A stretch of DNA of 64,000 nt, taken from assembly GCF_011764585.1 (NCBI RefSeq), contig NZ_AP022853.1, positions 3,381,501-3,445,500 of the forward strand, written 5' to 3'. Each line of letters begins with the position of its first letter. The first letter of the stretch is position 1. The stretch is from Sulfurimicrobium lacus (GTDB lineage Bacteria; Pseudomonadota; Gammaproteobacteria; Burkholderiales; Sulfuricellaceae). Positions 18,690-27,004 of the stretch are shown piece by piece. A program made the position numbers and the translations under genes. Under the pieces are notes generated by a model that did no database searches, was not told the DNA's origin, and saw only the letters and a program-made list of their open reading frames with translations.

Positions 18690-19442
18690 GTGGAAAATAA
18701 GAAAAGAATCGTCATTATCGGCGCCACTTCGGCAATTGCCGAGCACTGCGCCCGGCTCTGGGTCCAAGGCACAACAGTGGAACTCACGTTGGTAGGGCGT
18801 GACGCAACTCGAACCGAGCGCGTAGCGGCAGATCTGCGTGTAAGAAGCCCACAATCGAATATTCGCGTAGTGCAGGCCGAATTCCTTGATCCGATTGCCA
18901 TACAAACGGTGGTAGACGCCATCGCTGGGCATGGCGCAGTCGACGCCGTTTTGATTGCCCACGGCTCATTGCCAGAGCAGAGCCTTTGCCAAGCTGATCT
19001 CACTACATGCCATGAAGCATTGGACATCAATGGCATTTCACCTGTGCTCTACGCCGAAGCCTTTGCCAAACACATGGCTAAAACAGGCCACGGCACGCTG
19101 GCGCTGATCGGTTCCGTCGCAGGTGACAGGGGGCGCAAATCAAACTACGTGTATGGCGCGGCGAAAGGAATGGTTACGCGATACGCGCAAGGTCTGCAAC
19201 ACCGTTTTGCAGGCACTGCCGTCAAGATTGTGCTGATCAAACCGGGGCCAACGGATACTCCGATGACGGCACACCTGAAAAATCAGGGCGCGAAATTGGC
19301 GCCGGTCGAGGATGTTGCAAAAAAGATTGTGGATGCGGTGGAGCGAGGTCAGGCGGTTGTCTACGTCCCAGGAAAATGGAAACTCATTATGTGGGTGATT
19401 AGACACATTCCCGCAGTCATTTTTAATAAAACAAATTTATAA
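18690..19442 (+). CDS. dprE2: Decaprenylphospho-2-keto-ribose reductase (DprE2-like SDR)
   Basis: A 250-residue short-chain dehydrogenase/reductase: cofactor motif VIIGATSAIAEHCARLW (residues 8-24), active-site YVYGAAKG (Tyr-x3-Lys), and VLIKPGPTDTPMT after the catalytic strand. It reduces the DprE1 product to polyprenyl-phospho-D-arabinofuranose. Start GTG 18690 is one base after the dprE1 stop. The pairing with dprE1 and the GATSxIA cofactor motif separate it from generic SDRs. Confidence 0.9.
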   Translation: MENKKRIVIIGATSAIAEHCARLWVQGTTVELTLVGRDATRTERVAADLRVRSPQSNIRVVQAEFLDPIAIQTVVDAIAGHGAVDAVLIAHGSLPEQSLCQADLTTCHEALDINGISPVLYAEAFAKHMAKTGHGTLALIGSVAGDRGRKSNYVYGAAKGMVTRYAQGLQHRFAGTAVKIVLIKPGPTDTPMTAHLKNQGAKLAPVEDVAKKIVDAVERGQAVVYVPGKWKLIMWVIRHIPAVIFNKTNL

Positions 19443-19463
19443 ACACTCTTGTGAATTGCCTGC

Positions 19464-21071
19464 TTATTTGGACTTCGAGACCACCTCTGGCAATGGAAGG
19501 GCGAAAACTTGCACCCCGAAACTCCGGAACTCGGGCAACTCTATAAATGAATTCGCGTTTGCCTTCCGGATCGCTTGTATCGCATTACGCATCTCATTTG
19601 TACTAACCAACAAGACCCCCTGCCCATCCGCCTCTCGGCCCATTTTTGCGAGCATTTCCGCATTCACATTTCCGGGAATGGTCTTCACATTTGCGCCAGT
19701 CAAATGATGTAACAACATAGGCTTGCCATCAAAATATATAGTTTGGCTTGGATAACTTTTTTTCAGCAATTTGAAAAAGTCGTGAAACGCCTGAAATCCG
19801 GGGTTCGCTGTAAAATTGTTGTAATGCACTCCTTCAGACGCCAGAAACATGGGCTCTCCATTTTCAAGCCAGGAACGTAGCGTTTCTTTATACACTGTCA
19901 GGCCATATCCAGCCTGGAAGACAACCCATATCGCTATAGGCAGAAGCACCATCTTGTATTTTTCACTTCTGCCGAGATGTCCCACAATTCCAAGTCCAAA
20001 CAAGAGCAGGAAAGGAAAAGCGACACTCACCAAACGTGTGTCAATTGGATCAAACGCTTTCCATGTACTCAGAAAAACCAGCGCGCCCAAATATGAAACC
20101 AGCCAGACCAAGGGCAGAGTAATCGCGCCTATTTCATACCTATTCTCGACATAAGACCGCTGTTCGGCCTTCCTTATTCTAAAAACATAAATAGCTGCGA
20201 CTACGCTCCCTCCAATTAGCGTGACAAACTGCAACGCATCAAAGTGAAGAAGATGCAAGCCAAACACTTTTCCTAATGCGTGCAAGTTCATCCAGAAAGA
20301 CTGGTCCGAGAGCGCGCGTTGTACTCCGGAAATGGATCCGGTGAGAAGATAATTCCTGACAAAAAGTGGCAACATGGAAAGTAGCATGAGAAGAGACATG
20401 CCGACCACGTACCTCCCCCTCTTGCCTTTTTCCATGCTCAAATAGATTGTCCACAGCAATGGGGGTGCGAAAACAAGGCCGATATACCGTGTATAGCAAG
20501 CAGCGATAAGCGCCAGCACGGCGAAAACAGCGGATACCTGCGCCCTACCCAACTTTACGTCACGCTGCGAAGCAAAATAACCGTGAGCAGCCAATGCATA
20601 GGCCAGCAGCACGAGCGGGACAAACAAGACTTCGCTCCATGCATATGTATACACGGCAAAAACTGGAACCTGCAACATGAGGAACAGGCTTGCCAAAATA
20701 CCGCCAAACACCCCAACAATTTGGGTCGCCAATACAGCAAAAATCAACACCGACAAAGCAAAGAGCAATATCCCAAGATATTTTGCGGCCATTTCCGGGT
20801 CGGCGTCAGTTCCCATAACGCTAGACAATACAACAGGGTATAGAGGTGGCCAGGATGTCATCGGCTTATAAGGGGCGGCCACATCCAAGTCAAAATTAGT
20901 TTCAACGACGCCCAATCCTTGTGAAATATGTTGTGCTACATTTAGGTAATACAACGAGTCTGGCGATGTCGCCGCACCTTTCGGTGTTAGCGTCCATTGA
21001 AATATCACCGCCACAATAACAAGCAGGCAAATAAGCACATATTTGGTTACATTGGATGCTCTATTTAACAT
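19464..21071 (-). CDS. Polytopic membrane glycosyltransferase-like protein (GT39/GT-C type)
   Basis: 535 residues, about ten to twelve membrane segments. The first periplasmic loop has TSPDSLYYLNVAQHISQGLG and later KPMTSWPPLYPVVLS, the Asp-containing pattern of ArnT/PMT-like GT-C enzymes that use polyprenyl-phosphate sugars on the periplasmic side. ATG 21071 follows AAAAGG by about 5 bases and starts a clear signal-anchor; the longer ORF upstream is unlikely. It is convergent with dprE2, so it could use the arabinofuranose donor. Acceptor unknown. Confidence 0.72.
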   Translation of the reverse strand: MLNRASNVTKYVLICLLVIVAVIFQWTLTPKGAATSPDSLYYLNVAQHISQGLGVVETNFDLDVAAPYKPMTSWPPLYPVVLSSVMGTDADPEMAAKYLGILLFALSVLIFAVLATQIVGVFGGILASLFLMLQVPVFAVYTYAWSEVLFVPLVLLAYALAAHGYFASQRDVKLGRAQVSAVFAVLALIAACYTRYIGLVFAPPLLWTIYLSMEKGKRGRYVVGMSLLMLLSMLPLFVRNYLLTGSISGVQRALSDQSFWMNLHALGKVFGLHLLHFDALQFVTLIGGSVVAAIYVFRIRKAEQRSYVENRYEIGAITLPLVWLVSYLGALVFLSTWKAFDPIDTRLVSVAFPFLLLFGLGIVGHLGRSEKYKMVLLPIAIWVVFQAGYGLTVYKETLRSWLENGEPMFLASEGVHYNNFTANPGFQAFHDFFKLLKKSYPSQTIYFDGKPMLLHHLTGANVKTIPGNVNAEMLAKMGREADGQGVLLVSTNEMRNAIQAIRKANANSFIELPEFRSFGVQVFALPLPEVVSKSK

Positions 21072-21161
21072 AAAACCTTTTAAAATGCTGTCTTGACTAA
21101 GAAGTGAGCAACTATATGACAACCGCAGTAATTCAAACAGTCAGTTGGTCAGAATAATCTA

Positions 21162-21177
21162 AGGCCGGTACCGGCCT
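21162..21177. promoter_or_regulatory. Perfect 16-bp palindrome in a divergent promoter region
   Basis: AGGCCGGTACCGGCCT is a perfect palindrome at 21162-21177, inside the 222-base spacer between the divergent GT-C gene (start 21071) and methyltransferase gene (start 21294). It may be an operator or simply a short stem. No matching copy was noticed elsewhere in the window. Confidence 0.4.
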
Positions 21178-21293
21178 GGTGATTTCTTGGTTTTCCACGA
21201 CTTTGTCATCGATGGCATGGCACTTCTTTCCCCTTGTCATCCCATGTACAGGTGCGGACTATCATCAGACTCCCCCATAATTCGAGAGTATCC

Positions 21294-22034
21294 ATGATTC
21301 ACCTGCCCCTAAAAATCCGAAGAGACCCTGTTGGCTTCATCCGCCGAGCATTGTACAAGACCCTGATCGCCCCACTAAAATACCGTACCCAGAACGGTTA
21401 CGATGCAGCCCGGTACTGGCGTGACCGTCTCACGAGATACGGCATGTCACTGAAAGGGGTGGGAGACGAGGGGCTGTCGGAGCAGGATAACCGCGAGATG
21501 TACGAAAATGCAGCAGAGACCTTCCTGAACGTGTGCCGGCAAGAAGGCGTCAACTTTACGTCAGCCCGAGTACTGGAAATCGGCTGTGGTAATGGCTTCT
21601 ATACCCGGCTACTCCAAGAGCATGGCGTCAAGCGCTACTTGGGCTTGGATATCACCGATGCACTATTCCCTGACTTGGCAAGGAGCTTCCCCAGCTTCCA
21701 GTTCATCCGCTGCGACATAACAAACGACCCAATCGATGGAAAGTTTGACTTGATACTAATGATCGACGTGATTGAGCACATTGTCGGGGAAGAGAAACTC
21801 AATTTTGCGATAGCCAACGTACAAAACTGCTTGGCAGAAAACGGCCGGTTTCTGGTCGCTCCGGTCGCCAACCAAGGGAAACGCTCACTGTTCTACGTCC
21901 GGTTCTGGTCGATCGAGGACATCAAGCGAAAGCTTACTAATTGCCTGTTTGGCAAACCGATCCCGTTCCGCTACAGCCACCTCCTGGTCGCAAGAAAGCC
22001 TCCTAAACCCATGGATAAAACCGGTGCGCATTGA
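21294..22034 (+). CDS. Class I SAM-dependent methyltransferase
   Basis: 246 residues. Motif I is RVLEIGCGNGFYTRLL, the acidic motif II is YLGLDIT, and FDLILMIDVIEHI with ENGRFLVAPVAN complete the fold. An N-terminal basic extension of about 70 residues may bind an acceptor. ATG 21294 (MIHLPLKIRRD) is chosen over an upstream in-frame start without ribosome-binding site. Its stop overlaps the next gene's ATG (TGATG), so it pairs with the GT2 gene. Confidence 0.82.
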   Translation: MIHLPLKIRRDPVGFIRRALYKTLIAPLKYRTQNGYDAARYWRDRLTRYGMSLKGVGDEGLSEQDNREMYENAAETFLNVCRQEGVNFTSARVLEIGCGNGFYTRLLQEHGVKRYLGLDITDALFPDLARSFPSFQFIRCDITNDPIDGKFDLILMIDVIEHIVGEEKLNFAIANVQNCLAENGRFLVAPVANQGKRSLFYVRFWSIEDIKRKLTNCLFGKPIPFRYSHLLVARKPPKPMDKTGAH

Positions 22035-23083
22035 TGGAGCATCGAGTAAATGCGCCGTCACAAGGAACAAAGGAACCCATCTGCTCAGTCTGCATCGCCA
22101 ACTACAATGGGGCAGAAGTTATCGCAGATTGTCTGAATTCAGTCTTTGCTCAGGACTGCAATTTCCCCTTCGAAGTCATCGTCCACGACGACGCTTCCAC
22201 CGATGGTTCTATCGACATCGTTCTCACCCACTACCCAAGTGCTACACTCATCGCCAGCGAAAAAAACGTGGGATTCTGTATTAGCAATAATCGCATGGCA
22301 GCTCACGCCCGCGGGGAATATATCCTCCTGCTCAACAACGATGCAGCGCTACTTCCGGACGCGCTAAGCACACTAAAAAAGGATGCGGAAAGGATTGGCG
22401 GGCCGGCCATCCTCGGACTTCCCCAGTACAATTATGAAACAGGCGATTTGCTCGATATTGGTAGCTTATGTGACCCTTTCCTGAATCCAATTCCCAATCT
22501 TGATGCGTCAAGGCGTGATGTAGCCATGGTCTCAGGTGCATGCCTTTGGCTTCCCCATACGCTGTGGGATGAGCTGGGAGGCTTCCCCGACTGGTTTGGA
22601 TCTTTAGCCGAAGATTTGTATCTGTGCTCACTGGCTCGCCTCAATGGTCATTCCGTGCAGACATTAGCGACCTCGGGCTTCCGACATCACGTAGGAAAAG
22701 TCTTGGGGGGTGGAAAAGTAACAGGAGAAAACCGGCTTGTTACCTCCATAAAACGGCGCGCCCTATCCGAGCGCAACAAAAGTTTTGTCATGGCGTTGGT
22801 CTACCCAACCCCGCTGTTCCAACTGATTATTCCCCTGCACCTTATTCTACTTGTACTTGAGGGTGCGACTTTGGCACTGATTAAGCGGGATCAGGCCTTA
22901 TTTCATGACATCTACTGGAACTGCATCAAAGCACTTTGGCAGGAGCGAACCAAGCTCTTTCACCTGAGACATGGCATCCAAGCTAAGAGGGCGATTGGAA
23001 CAAGGGCGTTTTTTTCCGTTTTTAAGTGCCTCCCCCATAAATTGAGGATGTTGCACCGTCATGGACTTCCACACCTGAAATAA
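22034..23083 (+). CDS. GT2 family glycosyltransferase (rhamnosyltransferase-like)
   Basis: 349 residues. GT-A motifs: CSVCIANYNGAEVI at the start, VIVHDDASTDGS for nucleotide binding, LLLNNDAALL (the DxD equivalent), and SGACLWLPHTLWDELGGFPDWFGSLAEDLYLC at the acceptor site, a layout seen in rhamnosyl- and galactosyltransferases of O-antigen clusters. The C-terminus has an amphipathic or membrane-associated helix (FQLIIPLHLILLVLEGATLALI). Start at ATG 22034, overlapping the methyltransferase stop. Confidence 0.85.
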   Translation: MEHRVNAPSQGTKEPICSVCIANYNGAEVIADCLNSVFAQDCNFPFEVIVHDDASTDGSIDIVLTHYPSATLIASEKNVGFCISNNRMAAHARGEYILLLNNDAALLPDALSTLKKDAERIGGPAILGLPQYNYETGDLLDIGSLCDPFLNPIPNLDASRRDVAMVSGACLWLPHTLWDELGGFPDWFGSLAEDLYLCSLARLNGHSVQTLATSGFRHHVGKVLGGGKVTGENRLVTSIKRRALSERNKSFVMALVYPTPLFQLIIPLHLILLVLEGATLALIKRDQALFHDIYWNCIKALWQERTKLFHLRHGIQAKRAIGTRAFFSVFKCLPHKLRMLHRHGLPHLK

Positions 23084-23093
23084 TGCCCTGCAT

Positions 23094-24389
23094 TCAGCGA
23101 ACACCGTTAAATACCCACCTAACAAACCTCCGGATGCGAGGAAATCTTTTCAGCAAACCAACCAGTCGACCGACAAAAACTGCAAAGTGATAGGAAACCA
23201 CCCATCTCAAGTCGCGAAATAATGTCCGTTTTTGACCATCACCAACCGACGGTAAGGCAGCTTTGGAGAACCCTTGTAGTTGGGTCATCCCATTCTTTGC
23301 ACGCAATGTGGCTTCGAGGAACTGGCGCTGATACTTGCGGTCGGGCTCCAGATGGCACCCTTCTGCCCACTCGTTCCAGGCGTTGATAAAAACGAAACGC
23401 TCCTGCCCGGGGAAACGATTCATCGTTTCTCTCAGCGTCTGTGCCAACCAATATTCATAATTACCCGGCGTGCTGTCGCGCACAATTACTCCGCGATTAC
23501 CTGTTCGAGCTGTATTGTCCCATGAAGGGAACACGCCTTTGAAAACATTGTCGTGCCGATATTTCCGTTCCAAGTAGGCCCGTGCAATTTCCTGATATTG
23601 CGCGACGTAACCACGGAAAGGTTCATGAAACATAATCTGGTCCGCGACATTCCGGCACTGTATGTTGTGGGGTGGAAACTCGACCCCACTGTCGAACCCA
23701 AACTGACTGTAATCCTCATTTCCATGAGTCAGCGCCGCGCAGAGATGGATCTCGCCTATACCTATTGACCGGCAATAAGCCCGCCATATTGCAGCCGTCT
23801 TTCTGGCATCAGGCAAGTGTTGCGGCCGGTAGATAATCAGGAAGGGGATTCCGCTGATCCTGATGTAGCGAGAGTCGGAAAAAAACGGAATCAGGCTCTT
23901 GATAAAATTCAGATCGTCGTCGGGCTGGTATCGCTGTGCAATCAGTATTTCATGCTCGGCGGCGTCCCAGCGCCGTGTCCAGTTTTCGTTCGCCCAGCAC
24001 AGACAGAATGGCATATCACTCTCTGAGTCACTGAGCATGTCGTCCAAAGGTTGATTGAGCAATCGGGTGCCGGAAAACCAGTAATAATGATAGCAAAACC
24101 CGTCTATGCCGAATTGCTTAGCCAGTCGTATCTGGTCATGGCGCGTAGCGCGCACACGGAGATCATAGAACCCGAAATCCGTCGGTAGGTGTGGCTGGTC
24201 ATGGCCCTCAAAGAGCGGCTTCGCCTTCGTAACATTTATCCATTCCGTGAAGCCCTTTCCCCACCATGCATCATTTTCAGGGATTGGATGGAACTGGGTG
24301 AGATAGAAAGCAATCAGGCGCGGGCGGATTGAATGGCTGCCGGTGTCCGTCTGCCCATCAGCATTTTCGGGTGTTGTGGAATCGTTCAT
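23094..24389 (-). CDS. WbsX-type glycosyltransferase / GH99-like domain protein
   Basis: 431 residues. RLIAFYLTQFHPIPENDAWW followed by GKGFTEWINV is the diagnostic opening of the Glyco_tranf_WbsX family, with DGFCYHYYWFSG, FCLCWANENWTRRWD and FVFINAWNEWAEGCHLEPD all present. The family is widespread in O-antigen and capsule clusters; a lipid-linked glycan transferase role is assumed. ATG 24389 is chosen; an alternative ATG at 24416 lies one base after the upstream methyltransferase stop and would add nine residues. Convergent with the GT2 gene (10-base gap). Confidence 0.85.
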   Translation of the reverse strand: MNDSTTPENADGQTDTGSHSIRPRLIAFYLTQFHPIPENDAWWGKGFTEWINVTKAKPLFEGHDQPHLPTDFGFYDLRVRATRHDQIRLAKQFGIDGFCYHYYWFSGTRLLNQPLDDMLSDSESDMPFCLCWANENWTRRWDAAEHEILIAQRYQPDDDLNFIKSLIPFFSDSRYIRISGIPFLIIYRPQHLPDARKTAAIWRAYCRSIGIGEIHLCAALTHGNEDYSQFGFDSGVEFPPHNIQCRNVADQIMFHEPFRGYVAQYQEIARAYLERKYRHDNVFKGVFPSWDNTARTGNRGVIVRDSTPGNYEYWLAQTLRETMNRFPGQERFVFINAWNEWAEGCHLEPDRKYQRQFLEATLRAKNGMTQLQGFSKAALPSVGDGQKRTLFRDLRWVVSYHFAVFVGRLVGLLKRFPRIRRFVRWVFNGVR

Positions 24390-24417
24390 GATAGTCAATT
24401 CAATGCAATATCCCATT

Positions 24418-25269
24418 TCAAAACCGGAACCCGATCTGTTCGAGCATTTGGGCAATTCTCTTCCGGGTGCGCAGGCTAAGAAAGGAAAGCACAAACCCCA
24501 GCAACCTGCTACCTCCGGCACCAATGCTAAAAGAGTCCACGGTTGGCGTGGGAATGGGCAATAACTCGAGTTGTAGACTCTTGCCGGGAGCAGAGTGAGG
24601 CACTGCCTTTACCACGACTTGATAAATCGTTCCGAATCTATTGGAAGCGAAAGCCTGTCTGGTACTGGTTGAGAGTTGACGCCATCTGTTAGCGAATTCC
24701 GTCTGTTCGGGCGCTTTTACCACGAAGTCGGCCTCGACGATCTTGAACCCTGCATCGTTGAACAGTCTTTGAATGTTCTTTATGCCAAAGAAGCGAATGT
24801 GGGTCTTGTCGAGCAACCCCCATGGCTGATATTCAAAGTCTCCAGTCAGAAGGCAGGCAACGAGGGCGTTGTGGCCCGCGTGGGGCAGCGAAATGACTAC
24901 ACGGCCATCATCTGCAAGTAGCGATTTCAAACTGCTCAGTGTAGTCCATGGATCATACAAATGTTCCAGCACATCCCCGGCAACAATCACATCGAACTTT
25001 TCAGAACCAGAAAACCTTGCAGGCCACGCCGGATCGTTCAGATCGCAGGGAAAAACTTTCTCGCAAAATTCAGTGACGATTTCGATGGCCTTCAAATCAA
25101 GTTCGAGGGCGGTAACTCGACATTGATTCTCCTTCAACAAACGAGTGATCGACCCCGGTCCTGAACCCAGTTCCAAAACCCGCTTATCGGCACCTACCAT
25201 GCGTATCACCTTGGCGGCGGCAGTGTTGGGATTCACTTTGTATTCGTATTTATGGCGCTGATTTGTCAT
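24418..25269 (-). CDS. Class I SAM-dependent methyltransferase
   Basis: 283 residues. Motif I RVLELGSGPGSITRLLKE, motif II VTALELD, then FDVIVAGDVLEHLYDPW and LLADDGRVVISLPHAGH. The C-terminal 60 residues (ending LEQIGFRF) are a helical extension. ATG 25269 (MTNQRHKYEYKVN) is used. A decayed copy of its first about 45 codons plus leader lies at 26757-26899, so the gene or its ancestor was duplicated. It follows the radical SAM gene in the same direction after 76 bases. Confidence 0.85.
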   Translation of the reverse strand: MTNQRHKYEYKVNPNTAAAKVIRMVGADKRVLELGSGPGSITRLLKENQCRVTALELDLKAIEIVTEFCEKVFPCDLNDPAWPARFSGSEKFDVIVAGDVLEHLYDPWTTLSSLKSLLADDGRVVISLPHAGHNALVACLLTGDFEYQPWGLLDKTHIRFFGIKNIQRLFNDAGFKIVEADFVVKAPEQTEFANRWRQLSTSTRQAFASNRFGTIYQVVVKAVPHSAPGKSLQLELLPIPTPTVDSFSIGAGGSRLLGFVLSFLSLRTRKRIAQMLEQIGFRF

Positions 25270-25345
25270 ATTTATTGAATGCAACCTTATCTATCCTGCA
25301 ATTATCCCGATGATGCGGACTCGAATGCACAGCACGTCGCCGGCT

Positions 25346-26761
25346 TTACCCTTTCGCCTGGGCATGAAGCGTTTCATCCGTCCATTCGATGCCGTCCTCG
25401 GCCATCAAGGAGATCGTTTCTCCATAGAGGTCCTTGAATCGCTTTTGTCTCGAACTGTCGAGGTCATTCGTGAAAAGCATGAATTTCCTGATCAGATCCA
25501 GGTCGATGCTGTCGCCCTTTTCCTCAAGCTCTCGTGCCAGCGTTTCGGCCATCTGGCGATGGGCATGAACCCGCGTAGAGCCGGCATACACCCTTAGTCG
25601 ATCTATGGCGACACGCCGCGCCTTCGGCGGGAGCACCGAAGCGGCAAGAAAGCGCGGAGACCCAAGCGTATTGAAAATCAGCCTGAGTTTCCGGTCGTCA
25701 CAGAAGCGGAATACATCAGTAATATTTAGCGCATTGTAGATATGAAATGTAGGCAGGACATACCGCCTCACATTCTTCATCTCGGCATATTTGTCCAAGT
25801 GCTTAAGAATATCTGCCCACTTTCCAGGATAGCGGATGTATTCAAAATACTCGCCAATCCCGTCGATGCTGATCGAGAACGAAATTTTCCAAAATTCGGC
25901 TATTTTACTGAACAAGGACGGATCGAAGATTGTTCCATTCGTCGTCAGATTGAGAGCCACACGGTCCGGCATGCCCTTGCTGGCAATGTGGTAGATGACG
26001 GGCGCGAGTTGCCGTGCGACCATTGGTTCTCCGCCGATAATCTGAAGACCGGTGATGTACTCCGGGTGCTCCAGAAGCTCTCCGATCAGAAAATCGTGGT
26101 CTTCATACCAGGGAAGTTTCGAAGGGAATCGACTACGCACAAGGCAGTCTTCAATATCGCTTGGCTTTGGGCTAGCGGTGCCATCACCTCCAGAGCACTT
26201 CCCACCATGGAAGCCGACTTTTTCCCAGAATCTATGGACGGGGTCGGCTGCTATCCTCGAGCTGTATTGGCTAAAGCAGGTTCGACACTTCAGATTGCAG
26301 ACATTGCCCAAGTCCAACTGGTAGTCACGGGGCAATGAGTGACTGTGAAACGAGTCCCTCTCAGTGGCCGACTTTAATTGACGGATGGACTTCCCTTCCA
26401 TCAGGAAGATGTCGTTGGCCTCCATTCGCTTGCTACTGCCGCCACGTTCCTCGACCTCCCAGCATTTGCGGCACCCCTCCACCTTTGCGCCCGACACCAT
26501 CGCGCGGCGAATGGTCCGCATGTCCGCAGAGTTCCAGATGTCGACAAGAGAATGTTCATAGACAGTCAACGGGTTGCCGTGGACATCCTTCAAATGCGGC
26601 CCTTGGCAGCAAAGCTGGACAGATCCGTCAATTTTCAGGTTGAGGTGTTTCCAAGGAAGGACGCAAAGCGAATGCTCATCGTGCCGTGCAGCGCGGATTG
26701 CAGGGAACCTCCGTTGAAGCATGCTGATAGCACGAAATAAATAGCTTCTCAGAAGGGACAT
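25346..26761 (-). CDS. Radical SAM protein with N-terminal SPASM/twitch-like cysteine region
   Basis: 471 residues. The core motif CNLKCRTC (Cys155, Cys159, Cys162) binds the [4Fe-4S] cluster that cleaves SAM, followed by GLQIIGGEPMVARQ and LTTNGTIFD. The N-terminal region has CVLPWKHLNLKIDGSVQLCC (33-52) and GCRKCWEVE (97-103), a SPASM/twitch arrangement placed before rather than after the core. Such proteins (twitch-domain radical SAM) occur in glycan clusters; the substrate is unknown. ATG 26761 coincides with the breakpoint of a decayed methyltransferase copy, so its expression signals may be borrowed. Confidence 0.85.
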   Translation of the reverse strand: MSLLRSYLFRAISMLQRRFPAIRAARHDEHSLCVLPWKHLNLKIDGSVQLCCQGPHLKDVHGNPLTVYEHSLVDIWNSADMRTIRRAMVSGAKVEGCRKCWEVEERGGSSKRMEANDIFLMEGKSIRQLKSATERDSFHSHSLPRDYQLDLGNVCNLKCRTCFSQYSSRIAADPVHRFWEKVGFHGGKCSGGDGTASPKPSDIEDCLVRSRFPSKLPWYEDHDFLIGELLEHPEYITGLQIIGGEPMVARQLAPVIYHIASKGMPDRVALNLTTNGTIFDPSLFSKIAEFWKISFSISIDGIGEYFEYIRYPGKWADILKHLDKYAEMKNVRRYVLPTFHIYNALNITDVFRFCDDRKLRLIFNTLGSPRFLAASVLPPKARRVAIDRLRVYAGSTRVHAHRQMAETLARELEEKGDSIDLDLIRKFMLFTNDLDSSRQKRFKDLYGETISLMAEDGIEWTDETLHAQAKG

Positions 26762-26899
26762 TGGTTGTCTTTCAGCAAACTGGGATTGATGCGGCGAGTA
26801 CTGAACTGAGTTCGAGCACGCGCTTACCGACGCTTACCATATGTACCACCTTGGTGTGGGGCTCACCTTATATTCGTATTTTCGACTTTGATTTGTCAT
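26757..26899 (-). pseudogene. Decayed 5' fragment of a methyltransferase gene
   Basis: Read on the minus strand from ATG 26899, MTNQSRKYEYKV matches the start of the intact methyltransferase at 25269 (MTNQRHKYEYKV). A frameshift follows, then KVVHMVSVGKRVLELSS corresponds to KVIRMVGADKRVLELGS. DNA similarity continues to GTTTGCTGAAAGACAACCAA and stops at the ATG of the radical SAM gene. About 25 bases of the upstream leader are also similar. It is therefore a partial, frameshifted duplicate. The rest of 26900-27004 is AT-rich and probably holds the promoter of the next gene. Confidence 0.8.
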
Positions 26900-27004
26900 G
26901 TTCAATGAATGTAACCTTTCCAATCCCGAACTAGTCGGAGCATGCTTCAGGCGCTCTTAATGATAAACTAATATAATTATCTAACACTAACCCATTACTC
27001 AAAA

